Assembly (NCBI RefSeq): GCF_014170305.1
Contig: NZ_LZZT01000015.1
Span: forward strand, 372,001 to 436,000
DNA length: 64,000 nt
Origin: Achromobacter sp. UMC71
GTDB lineage: Bacteria; Pseudomonadota; Gammaproteobacteria; Burkholderiales; Burkholderiaceae_B
Direction: 5' to 3'
The notes beneath the pieces are model-generated. The model did no database searches. It had not been told where the DNA came from and saw nothing but the letters and a program-made list of their open reading frames with translations. A program made the position numbers and the translations under genes. Of this stretch, positions 52,425 through 61,749 are shown in pieces (position 1 is the first letter of the stretch; every line of letters begins with the position of its first letter).

Positions 52425-53306
52425 TTAAGCCTTGCGTTGAACCACTTTGCCGAACAGACCCTGCGGGCGCACCAGCAGGATCAGGAACAGCAGGCCGAAA
52501 GCCACCGCGTCTCGCATGGTGGAGCCGATGTAGGCCACCGACAGCACTTCCGCGAAACCCAGGAAGAGACCGCCCAGCATGGCGCCGCGAATGTCGCCCA
52601 TGCCGCCCAGAATGATGACCGCGATGCCCTTGTGCAGCATCGGCTGGCCCATCAGCGGGAACAGCGCGTTCGAGTACAGGCCGATCAGCACGCCGGCCAC
52701 GCCGCCCAGGGCGGCGGCGGCGAACGAGGTCGTCACGAACAGCTTTTCGACGTTGATCCCCAGCAGCCAGGCGGCCTTGGGGGATTCGGCGATGGCGCGC
52801 AGGGCGCGGCCAAACTGCGTGCGGCGCATGACGAACATCAGCACGGCCATCAGCGCGAACGACAGGAAGATGATGCCCAGTTCGATGACGGTCAGGTGCA
52901 GGCCGGCGATTTCGATGACGTCTTCGGGCACGGTGCCGTGCGGGAAGCGCAGGTTGCTGGCGCCGAAGATGCTCTGGGCGCCGTTATTCAGGATGATGCC
53001 CACGCCAATCGTGGCGATCATGGGGATCAGGTGGGGCGCGTTGCGCTTACGCAGCGGCTTGAGCACCAGGTAGTCGATGATGACCCCGGTGAAGCCGGCC
53101 ACGAAGAACGCGACCATCAGCGCCGCCCACAGGGGCAGGCCGAATTGCTGGACCACGAACAGTGCCGCGTAGGCGCCAACCATGAATACGGCGCCATGCG
53201 CCAGGTTGATCACCCCGAGCACGCCGAAGATCAGCGTGAAGCCCAGCGCGAACAGTGCATACACACAGCCCAGCGACAAGGCATTGACGAATTGTTGTTC
53301 GAACAT
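52425..53306 (-). CDS. livH: Branched-chain amino-acid ABC transporter permease LivH
   Basis: 293-aa membrane permease. The family N-terminus FEQQFVNALSLGCVYALFALGFTLIFGVLGVINLAHGA and the GGMGDIRGAMLGGLFLGFAE motif are clear. ATG 53306 is used; ATG 53321 in frame would add five residues. Confidence 0.95.
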   Translation of the reverse strand: MFEQQFVNALSLGCVYALFALGFTLIFGVLGVINLAHGAVFMVGAYAALFVVQQFGLPLWAALMVAFFVAGFTGVIIDYLVLKPLRKRNAPHLIPMIATIGVGIILNNGAQSIFGASNLRFPHGTVPEDVIEIAGLHLTVIELGIIFLSFALMAVLMFVMRRTQFGRALRAIAESPKAAWLLGINVEKLFVTTSFAAAALGGVAGVLIGLYSNALFPLMGQPMLHKGIAVIILGGMGDIRGAMLGGLFLGFAEVLSVAYIGSTMRDAVAFGLLFLILLVRPQGLFGKVVQRKA

Positions 53307-53360
53307 GATGGGACTTTCCAAATCAAAAGCGCCCTGCGGACGGCCAGGCCGTCCGCAAGG

Positions 53361-53384
53361 CGCATCCCCCCGCGCGGGGATGCG
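53361..53384 (-). promoter_or_regulatory. Intercistronic hairpin between binding protein and livH
   Basis: CGCATCCCC (53361-53369) and GGGGATGCG (53376-53384) form a 9-base perfect stem with a 6-base loop just after the binding-protein stop, without a U-tract. Such stems often protect the upstream mRNA and give the binding protein higher expression than the membrane genes. Confidence 0.6.
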
Positions 53385-53390
53385 TAGCGC

Positions 53391-54545
53391 TTACTTCTCG
53401 ATGACGTACTTGCCGTCTTTGGTCACGCTGACGATCGGCGCCTGGTCGGCGTCGTAGCCGGCGGGCTTGCCGGCACGGTCGGTGGCCTGACGGAACTTGA
53501 AGGCGCCGGTGGCGCCGGTCCACGTCACGGTGGGCAAGGCGTCGCGCAGGGCTGCGCGGTCCTTGGTCAGTTCGCCGGAGATCTTGGTGTTCTTCAGTGC
53601 CTGGGCCACGATGTACATGGCGTCATACGACTGCGCCGCGAACTGGTCGGGCGAACCGTTGAACTTGGCCTTGTAGGCGTCGATGAACTTGACGTTCTCG
53701 GGGGCCTTGTTCTCGATCGACCACGGGCTGCCGATCCAGAGATTGTTCGACGCGCCGCCAGGGGCCAGGTCGAAAATCTTGACCGAGTTCATGCCGTTGC
53801 CGCCGATGACGGGCACGTTGATGCCCAGTTGACGGGCCTGCACCATGATCGGGGCGCCTTCGGCCAACAGCGCCGACAGCACGATGGCGTCGGGGTTGGT
53901 GCCCTTGATCTTGGTCAGTTGGGCCTTGAAGTCCACGTCGCCCTTGGCGAAGGTTTCGGTGGTGGTAACCGGGATCTTCTGGTCTTCCAGGGCCTTCTTG
54001 AAATTGTCGTAGCCGCTCTTGGTGAAGACGTCGTCGTTGCCGTAGAGCACCGCCACGTTCTTCAGGCCGGTCTTGGCCTTGACGGTGGAGATGGTGGCCG
54101 GCAGCACGTCGGCTTCGGTGACCGAGTTGCGGAACACGTAGTTGCCGATGGAGGTGATGCCGTCGGCGGTATTGGACGTGCCGAAGGCGACCGTCTTGGC
54201 GGCCTGGGCGATCGGGTCGGCGGCTTGAGCCGAGTTCGACAGCGTCGGGCCGAAGACCATCAGGACGTTGTCCTTGAAGATCAGCTTCTTGAAGACGTTG
54301 ATCGCTTCTTCTTTCTTGCCTTGTTCGTCCTCGACCACCAGCACGATCTTGTTGCCGTTGATCCCGCCCGCGGCGTTGATCTCGTCGGCCGCCAGCTGAA
54401 AGCCGTTGCGGATCGACACGCCGTACTGGGCAGCGCCGCCCGACAGGGCTTCAGCCACACCCAGCTTGATGTCAGCGGCGTGCGCAGCCGGGGCGACGCC
54501 GGCAACGATCAGCGCGGCCAGCAGCTTCTTGGTCTTGAATTGCAT
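53391..54545 (-). CDS. livJ: Branched-chain amino-acid ABC transporter substrate-binding protein
   Basis: 384-aa periplasmic binding protein of the Leu/Ile/Val family. ATG 54545 starts a signal peptide (MQFKTKKLLAALIVAG) cleaved after AHA; the mature protein begins ADIKLGVAEALSG. The GVSIRNGFQLAADEINAAGG segment and FGPTLSNSAQA are typical. First gene of the livJHMGF operon. The specific ligand could be another amino acid. Confidence 0.94.
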   Translation of the reverse strand: MQFKTKKLLAALIVAGVAPAAHAADIKLGVAEALSGGAAQYGVSIRNGFQLAADEINAAGGINGNKIVLVVEDEQGKKEEAINVFKKLIFKDNVLMVFGPTLSNSAQAADPIAQAAKTVAFGTSNTADGITSIGNYVFRNSVTEADVLPATISTVKAKTGLKNVAVLYGNDDVFTKSGYDNFKKALEDQKIPVTTTETFAKGDVDFKAQLTKIKGTNPDAIVLSALLAEGAPIMVQARQLGINVPVIGGNGMNSVKIFDLAPGGASNNLWIGSPWSIENKAPENVKFIDAYKAKFNGSPDQFAAQSYDAMYIVAQALKNTKISGELTKDRAALRDALPTVTWTGATGAFKFRQATDRAGKPAGYDADQAPIVSVTKDGKYVIEK

Positions 54546-54801
54546 GGTTGATACCACCTTAAAGTCTGTCTCGGAATGTTGGTTATCCGGGCTGGAGTGA
54601 TCCCGCCGGATTGGCGTCCAATGCCGCCTAAAGGCGCCACGTTTGCGCGTCAAGACCCGGGATATTACTCCTTTGTATCAGGCGGAAACTCGAATGCCGT
54701 TCAACAAAAGGATCAAAACCGCCCACTTTTTTGTAAAAAAACCGGGGTTATCAGCGAAAACCCCACCTCCTGCCGAATGCCATTCGGCACCCGGAACTGC
54801 C

Positions 54802-55899
54802 TTAACTGCGGGCGGACAGCGCCACGCCCAGATATTGGTCGTAGGCGCCTTCGGTCAGCCGGAACCAGGGCATCGCGTTGTCGCGAAAGCCCATGTAACT
54901 GTCGTAGAGCGCCTTGAACTTGGGGTCTTTGTCGTTCAATTCCTTGTAGACCTGCTGGGCGGCCTCGAAGGCGGCGTCCATGACCGAGCGCGGAAATGCG
55001 CGCACCTGGGCGCCGGCAGCGGCCAATTGGGCCAGGGCGGCGGGGTTACGGGCGTCGAAAGCGGCGCTGGCCTTGGCGTGCGCGGCCAGGGCGGCAGCCT
55101 CGACCACCGCCTGGTAGTGCTTGGGCAGCTTGGCCCAGGCTTCTTCGTTGATATAGAGCGACAGCTGTTCGCCGGCGGCCCACCAGCTGGGGCCGTAATA
55201 GAACTTGGCGACCTTGTTCAGGCCGAGCTTGGCGTCCTCGACGGCGCCCGTTCCCGCCACCGCTTCCAGCCCGTCCTTCTCGAAGGCCTCGGCCAGCTTG
55301 GCCAGATCGGCCTGCTGCGGTGCTACGCCCAGGTGGGCCAGCACCTGCGCGGCCAGGCCGTCCACCCGCATCTTCAGATCTTTCAGGTCGGTGGCGCGCT
55401 TGATTTCGCGCTTGGACCAGCCGCCCATCTGCGGGCCGGTGTTGCCCAGCGGGAAGTTGACGATCTTCTGCGCCTTGAACAGCTCGCGCGTCAGGCGCAG
55501 GCCGTCGCCTTCGAACATCCAGGCGTTCATCTGGGTGGCGTCCAGCCCGAACGGCACGGCCGAATCGAAGCAGAAGGCGGGGTTTTTGGCGAAGTAGATG
55601 CCCGAGGACACATGCGCGCATTCGACCTTGGCGGCGCCAACGGCATCCATCAGGTCGGCCGCGGGTGCGATCTCGCCATCGGCCAGCTGCTTGATGGTGA
55701 ATTTGCCGCCGGTGGCGTCGGACACGAATTTGCAGAACGCCGCACCGGCACCCACGCGCAGGTCCAGGGCAGCGGGAAAGCCGGACGCCAGGCGCCAGCT
55801 GAGAGAGGGCGAATCCTGCGCCAGGGCGGGTGCGCTGACCGCCGCGCCCGCCGCCACGGCGCCCAGGCCGGCCTGCTTCAAGAATGAACGTCGTTGCAT
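54802..55899 (-). CDS. TRAP transporter substrate-binding protein (DctP family)
   Basis: 365-aa periplasmic protein with a Tat signal peptide (RRSFLK, then a hydrophobic Ala-rich stretch cleaved after ALAQ). The mature part (SWRLASGFPAALDLRVGAGAAFCKFVSDATGGKFTIKQLADGEI, split by motif) is of the DctP/TAXI-like mannitol-chloroaromatic branch. No membrane subunits (DctQ, DctM) lie beside it, so it must use distant partners. Ligand unknown. Confidence 0.9.
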   Translation of the reverse strand: MQRRSFLKQAGLGAVAAGAAVSAPALAQDSPSLSWRLASGFPAALDLRVGAGAAFCKFVSDATGGKFTIKQLADGEIAPAADLMDAVGAAKVECAHVSSGIYFAKNPAFCFDSAVPFGLDATQMNAWMFEGDGLRLTRELFKAQKIVNFPLGNTGPQMGGWSKREIKRATDLKDLKMRVDGLAAQVLAHLGVAPQQADLAKLAEAFEKDGLEAVAGTGAVEDAKLGLNKVAKFYYGPSWWAAGEQLSLYINEEAWAKLPKHYQAVVEAAALAAHAKASAAFDARNPAALAQLAAAGAQVRAFPRSVMDAAFEAAQQVYKELNDKDPKFKALYDSYMGFRDNAMPWFRLTEGAYDQYLGVALSARS

Positions 55900-56121
55900 C
55901 TCTTTGCTCCTCTACCGCGATACTTGTTTGAGCAATACTCGCCGGATATTACACGCTGGCATCGCCCTCGGCGGCTAGAGGAATTCCCCAGCGTTAAAGG
56001 ATTGCAAAGACGCCAAACCATGGCGCGCCCGCTGGCGGAAATGCCCGGCGCGCAAACGGCAACGCCCGTCCGGACAGGCCCGAAGGCCCCGCCCGGACGG
56101 GCGCTGTGTTGGCCTGGCGGA

Positions 56122-57486
56122 TCAGGTGCCCGCGATCGCCATTTGCTCGATCAGGATCGAGCCGGTGGTCTTGGTGCCGCGCGAAATGGTGTCCGCGCCC
56201 ACGGCGACGATCTGGCGGAACATGTCCGCCAGATTGCCGGCGATGGTGATTTCCTGCACCGCGTGCTGGATCTGGCCGTTTTCGACCCAGTAGCCGAACG
56301 CGCCACGGGAGTAGTCGCCCGTGACATAGTTCACGCCCTGGCCGATGAGTTCGGTGACGAGGAAGCCGGTGCCCATTTTCTTGAGCATGGCTTCGAAGTC
56401 GTCACCGCGGCGCGTCAACGTGGACGAGAAGGTCAGGTTGTGCGAGCCGCCAGCATTGCCGGTGGTTTGCATGCCCAGCTTGCGGGCGGTGTACGAAGAC
56501 AGGAAGTAGCCTTCGAGCACGCCGGCCGTCACCACGCTGCGCTTGCGGGTGCGCACGCCTTCGTCGTCGAACGGCGAACTGCCCATGCCGCCGCGGATGT
56601 GCGGGTCTTCGGCCAGATTGATGTGGTCGGGGAAAATGGGCTTGCCCAGGGCGTCGAGCAGGAAGCTGGCCTTGCGGTAGAGCGCGCCGCCGTTGGCGGC
56701 CTGCGTCAGAGCGCCAACCAGGCCCAGCGCCAACGGCGCCTCGAACAGGACCGGGAACTTGCCGGTGCGGATGCGGCGGGCCGACAGGCGCGACAGGGTG
56801 CGCTCGGCAGCGTAGCGGCCCACGGCCTCGGGCGAGGCCATCTTGGCCGGATCGCGCTCGGAGGTGTACCAATAGTCGCGCTGCATGCCGTTGCCGCGGC
56901 CGGCGATGGGCGCCACCGACAGGCTGTGGCGCGAATACGGGTAGCCGCCCAGGAAGCCGCGGGTGTTGCCCATGACGAACTGGCCTTCATAGGTGCCCAC
57001 CGTGGCGCCGTCGGTATTGGTGATGCGGGAATCGACATCGCGGGCCGCGCGCTCGGCGCGCAGGGCGAGTTCGGCGGCTTCCTCGGTGGAGACCGGCCAG
57101 GCGCGATGCAGGTCCAGGTCGGGGAATTCGGTGGCCAACTGGTCGGCGTCGGGCAGGCCGGCGGCCGGATCGGCGGCGGTATGGCGCGCGATGTGCCAGG
57201 CCGCTTCCACCGTTTGGCGCAGGGCCGCTTCGGAGAAGTCGGAGGTCGAGGCGGAGCCGCGGCTCTGGCCGGCATAGACCGTGAGGTCGAGCGAGCGGTC
57301 GCGGGTCTGTTCGACGGTTTCGATGTCGTTCTTGCGTACCGACACCGACAGGCCCAGGCTTTCAGAGACTTCGGCCGCGGCGTCCGAGGCACCGATCTGG
57401 CGGGCGTAGGCCAGCGTTTGCTCGACCAATTCGGAAAAACGCGCGTGATTGGCCGCCAGCGGCAAGGAGGAGGAGGATTTGACCAT
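56122..57486 (-). CDS. pmbA: Metalloprotease PmbA (TldE)
   Basis: 454-aa subunit of the TldD/TldE protease, which matures peptide antibiotics and helps degrade CcdA in E. coli. The family segments [40 protein letters not shown], the [10 protein letters not shown] motif and [12 protein letters not shown] are present. ATG 57486 is preferred. Divergent from yjgA, with 58 bases between starts. Confidence 0.95.
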   Translation of the reverse strand: MVKSSSSLPLAANHARFSELVEQTLAYARQIGASDAAAEVSESLGLSVSVRKNDIETVEQTRDRSLDLTVYAGQSRGSASTSDFSEAALRQTVEAAWHIARHTAADPAAGLPDADQLATEFPDLDLHRAWPVSTEEAAELALRAERAARDVDSRITNTDGATVGTYEGQFVMGNTRGFLGGYPYSRHSLSVAPIAGRGNGMQRDYWYTSERDPAKMASPEAVGRYAAERTLSRLSARRIRTGKFPVLFEAPLALGLVGALTQAANGGALYRKASFLLDALGKPIFPDHINLAEDPHIRGGMGSSPFDDEGVRTRKRSVVTAGVLEGYFLSSYTARKLGMQTTGNAGGSHNLTFSSTLTRRGDDFEAMLKKMGTGFLVTELIGQGVNYVTGDYSRGAFGYWVENGQIQHAVQEITIAGNLADMFRQIVAVGADTISRGTKTTGSILIEQMAIAGT

Positions 57487-57544
57487 TGCTGTCCAATTTG
57501 CAGAGACGGTTATCATAGCTAAGTCTGTCATTGCGCAGTTTTCC

Positions 57545-58096
57545 ATGAATTCCCATACCGAAGAAGAATCCGTCGACGAAGGCTACGACGAGAACGGCTA
57601 CGACCGCCCCAGCAAGTCCCAGATCAAGCGCGAAATGCACGCGCTGCTGGACTTGGGCAAGCAGTTGATCGCCCTGTCCCCCGAACGCCTCAAGCAGTTG
57701 CCCCTGGCCGAACGCCTCTACGAGGCCATCCGCACGGCGCAACGCACGACCGGCCGCGAAGGCCTGCGCCGCCAGGTCCACTATGTGGGCAAGCTGATGC
57801 GCGACGCCCCCGCGGACGAAATCCGCACCCAGCTCGATGTCTGGGAAAACGGCTCGCGCGAAGAAACCGCCGCCATGCACCGCCTGGAGGCCGTGCGCGA
57901 TCGCCTGCTGGACGACGACGACGCGCTGACCAAGCTGCTGCACGACAATCCGCAGGCGGATGTGCAGCAATTGCGCGCCCTGATTCGCGCCGCCCGCAAG
58001 GAAAAGGCGGCCAACGCCGCGCTGCTGCAGGGCCAGGATCCGCAAAAGAAGCACTATCGCGCGCTGTTCCAGGCGCTCAAGACCCTTACCCTCTGA
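57545..58096 (+). CDS. yjgA: Ribosome-associated protein YjgA (DarP, DUF615)
   Basis: 183-aa highly charged helical protein of the DUF615 family, which binds the 50S subunit late in assembly. The motifs [23 protein letters not shown] and [16 protein letters not shown] are diagnostic. It is probably co-transcribed with the esterase gene 12 bases downstream. Confidence 0.95.
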   Translation: MNSHTEEESVDEGYDENGYDRPSKSQIKREMHALLDLGKQLIALSPERLKQLPLAERLYEAIRTAQRTTGREGLRRQVHYVGKLMRDAPADEIRTQLDVWENGSREETAAMHRLEAVRDRLLDDDDALTKLLHDNPQADVQQLRALIRAARKEKAANAALLQGQDPQKKHYRALFQALKTLTL

Positions 58097-58108
58097 TTCC
58101 CGCTTTCC

Positions 58109-58789
58109 ATGAACGCACCGACCGACCTGCTCGACTGCATCGAGATCGAAACCGCCCCCACCCCCACGCATGCCGTGATCTGGCTGCATGGCCTGGGCGC
58201 GGACGGCAACGATTTCGCGCCCATCGTGCCCGAACTGGACCTGCCGGCCGGCGCAGCGGTGCGCTTCGTGTTCCCCAATGCCCCGGTGCAGCGCGTCACC
58301 ATCAACAACGGCATGGCGATGCGGTCGTGGTACGACATCCTGGTGATGGACCTGGTGCGGGTCGAAGACGCCAAGGGCATCCGCGCGTCCGAAGCCGCCA
58401 TCCGCAAGCTCATCGCCCGTGAGAACGCGCGTGGCATCCCCACCTCGAACATCGTCCTGGCGGGTTTTTCGCAAGGCTGCGCCATGACCCTGCATACGGG
58501 CCTGCGCCTGCCGGAAAAACTGGCGGGCATGATGGGCCTGTCGGGCTACCTGCCGCTGCTGGATACCGCCGAGGGCGAACGCGCCCCGGCCAATCAGCGC
58601 ACGCCCATCTTCCTGGCCCACGGCCAGTACGACCCGGTCGTGTCGCTGCCGCGCGCCCAGGCCTCGCTGGCCGAACTGGAACGCCTGGGCTACGACGTGC
58701 GCTGGCACACCTACCCCATGCCGCATTCGGTCTGCGCCGAAGAAGTCGCGGATATCTCCCGCTTCCTGAACGAAGTGCTGGCCGGATAA
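58109..58789 (+). CDS. Carboxylesterase / acyl-protein thioesterase family hydrolase
   Basis: 226-aa alpha/beta hydrolase of the phospholipase/carboxylesterase family. The oxyanion HGLGADGNDF, nucleophile elbow GFSQGC (Ser), the acid in GQYDPVV and the His in PMPHSV are in order. Cytoplasmic; hydrolyses short acyl esters. The natural substrate is unknown. Confidence 0.93.
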   Translation: MNAPTDLLDCIEIETAPTPTHAVIWLHGLGADGNDFAPIVPELDLPAGAAVRFVFPNAPVQRVTINNGMAMRSWYDILVMDLVRVEDAKGIRASEAAIRKLIARENARGIPTSNIVLAGFSQGCAMTLHTGLRLPEKLAGMMGLSGYLPLLDTAEGERAPANQRTPIFLAHGQYDPVVSLPRAQASLAELERLGYDVRWHTYPMPHSVCAEEVADISRFLNEVLAG

Positions 58790-58832
58790 GCCCGCCCGGC
58801 CGCCGGACGCCCGGCGGCCGGCACTCCCCTTT

Positions 58833-58844
58833 TGGTATACCAAG
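58833..58844. promoter_or_regulatory. Perfect palindrome TTGGTATACCAA, candidate GntR-type operator
   Basis: A 12-base perfect palindrome in the region upstream of the NitT/TauT-type ABC operon. The core GGTATACC resembles GntR-family (FadR/VanR-type) half-site symmetry. No regulator gene of that type lies in the window. Confidence 0.5.
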
Positions 58845-58928
58845 TAGTATTTCAGCACCGAGTTCTTCGGGGCTGACCGGCGCCCTCTCCTAGGGAAAAA
58901 CGCCAATCCCAAAATCCTTGTCGCCCCC

Positions 58929-58954
58929 TGGTATTGAATATAGTATTCAAACCA
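58929..58954. promoter_or_regulatory. Second dyad upstream of the ABC operon
   Basis: TTGAATA (58934-58940) and TATTCAA (58944-58950) flank a 3-base centre, with outer TGGT and ACCA extending the symmetry. AT-rich and about 120 bases before the operon start, it may overlap the promoter. Confidence 0.5.
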
Positions 58955-59071
58955 CGCCTTATCGGCCCGGGCAGCTAGCGTTCGGGCTTCCCTGTTGTTG
59001 CAGTCGATCCATCCCCATTGGCCGTGTCGCGCCGGGTTTCGGCGAGGCATACAGACGCAGGAGAAAGTCCC

Positions 59072-60088
59072 TTGAAGCCCTTGCCATTGCCCCGCCTGGC
59101 AGCCGTGGCGCTGCTCGCCGCGCTTGCGCCCGCGCTTGTCCCCTTCCCCGCCCACGGCGAAGCGCTCCCCCCCCCCGTGAAGGTCCGCTACGAAGAGGTG
59201 GTGCGCTCCATCCTCTATGTGCCCAAGTACATCGCCCTGTCGCAGGGCTACTTCAAGGACGCGGGGCTGGACGTCTCGATGAAGACCTCGCAGGGCACCG
59301 ACAAGGGCATGACCGCCCTGCTGTCGGGCAGCGCCGACATCGTGCTGATCGGCCCCGAGGCGTCGATCTACGTGCACAACAGCGAATCGCCGGTCAAACC
59401 GAAGATCTTCGCCGGGCTGACCGCCACCGACGGCTTTTTCCTGCTGGCGCGCAAGCCAGTCGACAAGTTCGACTGGAGCATGCTGCGCGGCAAGGAAGTG
59501 ATCGGCTTCCGGCCCGGGTCGAACCCCATCGTGTTCCTGGAGACCGCCCTGCGCAAACACGGGCTGGATCCGCAAAAGGACGTCAAGCTGCTGAACAACA
59601 TCGGCATTCCGGCGCGCGCAGGCGCCTGGATGGCGGGCCAGGGCGAGTACGGCATTTTCCTGGAGCCCGAAGCCGGCGAACTGGTGCGCAACGGCAAGGG
59701 CTACATCGTGGCCTCGGTGGGCCATGAGGTCGGCCAGGTGGACTACACGGTCTTTACCGCCACCGACAAATACATCCGCGACAACCCCAAGGTGGTGCAG
59801 GCGTGGACCGACGTGGTGGCGCGCGCCGAGAAATACGTGAAGGACACGCCGGCCGCCACGCTCGCGCCGCAGATCATGACGTATTTCCCGGGCATGGACA
59901 CGGCGGCGGTGACCGACGCGATCGAACGCTACAAGCAATACCAGATCTGGAAGACCACGCCCCTGGTGACGGCCGAGGCCATGAACCAGCTGCAGGACAT
60001 GCTGATCGCCAGCGCCGTCATGAAGGAAGGCGCACGCGTCAAGTACGAAGACGTGGTGATCGCCGACTTTGCCCGGAAGGTGCCGTGA
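59072..60088 (+). CDS. NitT/TauT-type ABC transporter substrate-binding protein
   Basis: 338-aa periplasmic protein of the SsuA/THI5-like family. TTG 59072 is chosen as the start: an AGGAGA ribosome site lies 7 bases before it and the signal peptide then begins at once (LKPLPLPRLAAVALLAAL) and is cleaved after AHG. The mature part shows YVPKYIALSQGYFKDAGLDV and SADIVLIGPEA. Ligand unknown; likely a heterocycle or amide given the hydrolase at the end of the operon. Confidence 0.9.
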   Translation: MKPLPLPRLAAVALLAALAPALVPFPAHGEALPPPVKVRYEEVVRSILYVPKYIALSQGYFKDAGLDVSMKTSQGTDKGMTALLSGSADIVLIGPEASIYVHNSESPVKPKIFAGLTATDGFFLLARKPVDKFDWSMLRGKEVIGFRPGSNPIVFLETALRKHGLDPQKDVKLLNNIGIPARAGAWMAGQGEYGIFLEPEAGELVRNGKGYIVASVGHEVGQVDYTVFTATDKYIRDNPKVVQAWTDVVARAEKYVKDTPAATLAPQIMTYFPGMDTAAVTDAIERYKQYQIWKTTPLVTAEAMNQLQDMLIASAVMKEGARVKYEDVVIADFARKVP

Positions 60089-60900
60089 TGAGCGCCGTCG
60101 TCCGCAACCTGAAGCCCGAGACAGCCAGCGCGAAAATCGAGCTGCGCGACGTCTGCCTGAGCTACTTCACGCCGGAAGGCGAAACCGAGGCCCTGTCGCA
60201 AGTGTCGTTCATGCTGGCTCCAGGCGAGTTCGTCAGCCTGATCGGCCAGAGCGGCTGCGGCAAGAGCACGCTGCTGTCGCTGATCGCGGGGCTGATCGCG
60301 CCGACGTCCGGCGCGGTGATGATCGATGGCCACGCCGTCACCGAGCCAAACCCGCGCATCGGCTACATGCTGCAGCAGGACTACCTGTTTGAATGGCGCA
60401 CCATCCTGGACAACGTCATGCTGGGCGCCGAAATCCAGGGCCGGCGCGATGCGCGCAGCGAGGCCCGCGCCGTGCACCTGCTCGAGAAATGCGGCCTGGG
60501 CGCCTTTCTGACGCACACGCCGCGCCAACTGTCGGGCGGCATGCGCCAGCGCGCGGCGCTGGCGCGCACGTTGGCCACCGAGCCCGACGTGATCTTGCTG
60601 GACGAACCCTTCTCGGCGCTGGATTCGCAGACCCGGCTGGCGATCTCCGACGAGGTGGTGGACATCCTGCGGCGCGAGGGCAAAACCGTGGTGCTGGTCA
60701 CGCACGACATCGGCGAAGCCATCGCCATGACCGACCGCGTCATCGTACTGTCGCGCCGGCCGGGCCGCCTGAAGAGCCAATACCGCATCCACTACGGCGA
60801 CGGCGCGCGCCCCACGCCGTTCCAGGCGCGCTCGCGGCCGGAATTCAACACCTATTTCAAACAGCTCTGGGACGAGCTGGACGTTCACGTGGAGGGCTGA
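60088..60900 (+). CDS. NitT/TauT-type ABC transporter ATPase
   Basis: 270-aa ATPase with Walker A GQSGCGKST, signature LSGGMRQRAALARTL, Walker B VILLDEPFSALD and the H-loop THDIGEA. Start overlaps the binding-protein stop (TGATG), so the three transporter genes are coupled. Confidence 0.96.
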   Translation: MSAVVRNLKPETASAKIELRDVCLSYFTPEGETEALSQVSFMLAPGEFVSLIGQSGCGKSTLLSLIAGLIAPTSGAVMIDGHAVTEPNPRIGYMLQQDYLFEWRTILDNVMLGAEIQGRRDARSEARAVHLLEKCGLGAFLTHTPRQLSGGMRQRAALARTLATEPDVILLDEPFSALDSQTRLAISDEVVDILRREGKTVVLVTHDIGEAIAMTDRVIVLSRRPGRLKSQYRIHYGDGARPTPFQARSRPEFNTYFKQLWDELDVHVEG

Positions 60901-60903
60901 GCC

Positions 60904-61740
60904 ATGAACGCACCCGTCGCCAATGCCGTGCCGCTGCGCGCCGTACCCGCGCCCAGCCAGAAATACCTGGACTACCTGCGGCGCGACCGCGCCCGCCGCC
61001 GCAATATCCGCCTGGCCCAGGCCTTGCTGCTGGTCGTGTTCCTGTGCGCATGGGAGATCCTGCCGCGGCTGCACATCGTGAACCCGCTCCTGACCAGCTA
61101 TCCCAGCGCGCTGTGGCCCACCTTCATCGACCTGTGGGCCAATGGCAACCTGGCGCACCACATCCTGACCACCCTGTCGGCCACGCTGGTGGGCTTTACC
61201 TTGAGCATGGTCATCGGCATCGTGGTGGCCGCCGCGCTGTGGTGGTCGGACTTTCTGTACAAGGTGCTGGACCCGTTCCTGGTGGTGGCCAACGCCATGC
61301 CCAAGATCGCCTTCGTGCCGATCTTCTACCTGTGGCTGGGGTCGGACTACGCCGTGTACGGCATGGCCGTGGCGATTGCGGTGTTCGTGACCATCATGGT
61401 GGTGTACGCGGGCTTTCGCGGCATTGACCTGAACAAGGTCAAGCTGGCCCGCACCTTCGGCGCCAGCCGCTGGCAGGTGCTGGTGAAGGTCGTGCTGCCC
61501 GGCAGCGTGCCGACCCTGATCGCGGCGGTGAAGATGAACATCGGCCTGGCGCTGGTGGGCGTCATCGTGGGGGAATTCCAGTCGGCCGACTCGGGGCTAG
61601 GCTTTCTGATCATGAACGGCAGCCAAGTCTTCAAGCTGAACATCGTCATGACCGCCATCACCATGCTCGCGCTGATCTCCAGCGTGATGTACCTGGTGGT
61701 GTACCGCATCGAAGCCGCGGTGGCGCGGCGCTACGGATAA
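60904..61740 (+). CDS. NitT/TauT-type ABC transporter permease
   Basis: 278-aa membrane protein with about six helices. The EAA-loop region is seen in RTFGASRWQVLVKVVLPGSVPTLIAAVKMNIGLAL, the ATPase contact. Three bases after the ATPase gene. Confidence 0.95.
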   Translation: MNAPVANAVPLRAVPAPSQKYLDYLRRDRARRRNIRLAQALLLVVFLCAWEILPRLHIVNPLLTSYPSALWPTFIDLWANGNLAHHILTTLSATLVGFTLSMVIGIVVAAALWWSDFLYKVLDPFLVVANAMPKIAFVPIFYLWLGSDYAVYGMAVAIAVFVTIMVVYAGFRGIDLNKVKLARTFGASRWQVLVKVVLPGSVPTLIAAVKMNIGLALVGVIVGEFQSADSGLGFLIMNGSQVFKLNIVMTAITMLALISSVMYLVVYRIEAAVARRYG

Positions 61741-61749
61741 GGAGTCGCC

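Noticed and set aside
57362-59938. 858-codon open frame on the minus strand
   Set aside because: It is antisense to yjgA, the esterase and the ABC binding protein and reads as Gly/Ala/Arg-rich shadow sequence of high-GC DNA.
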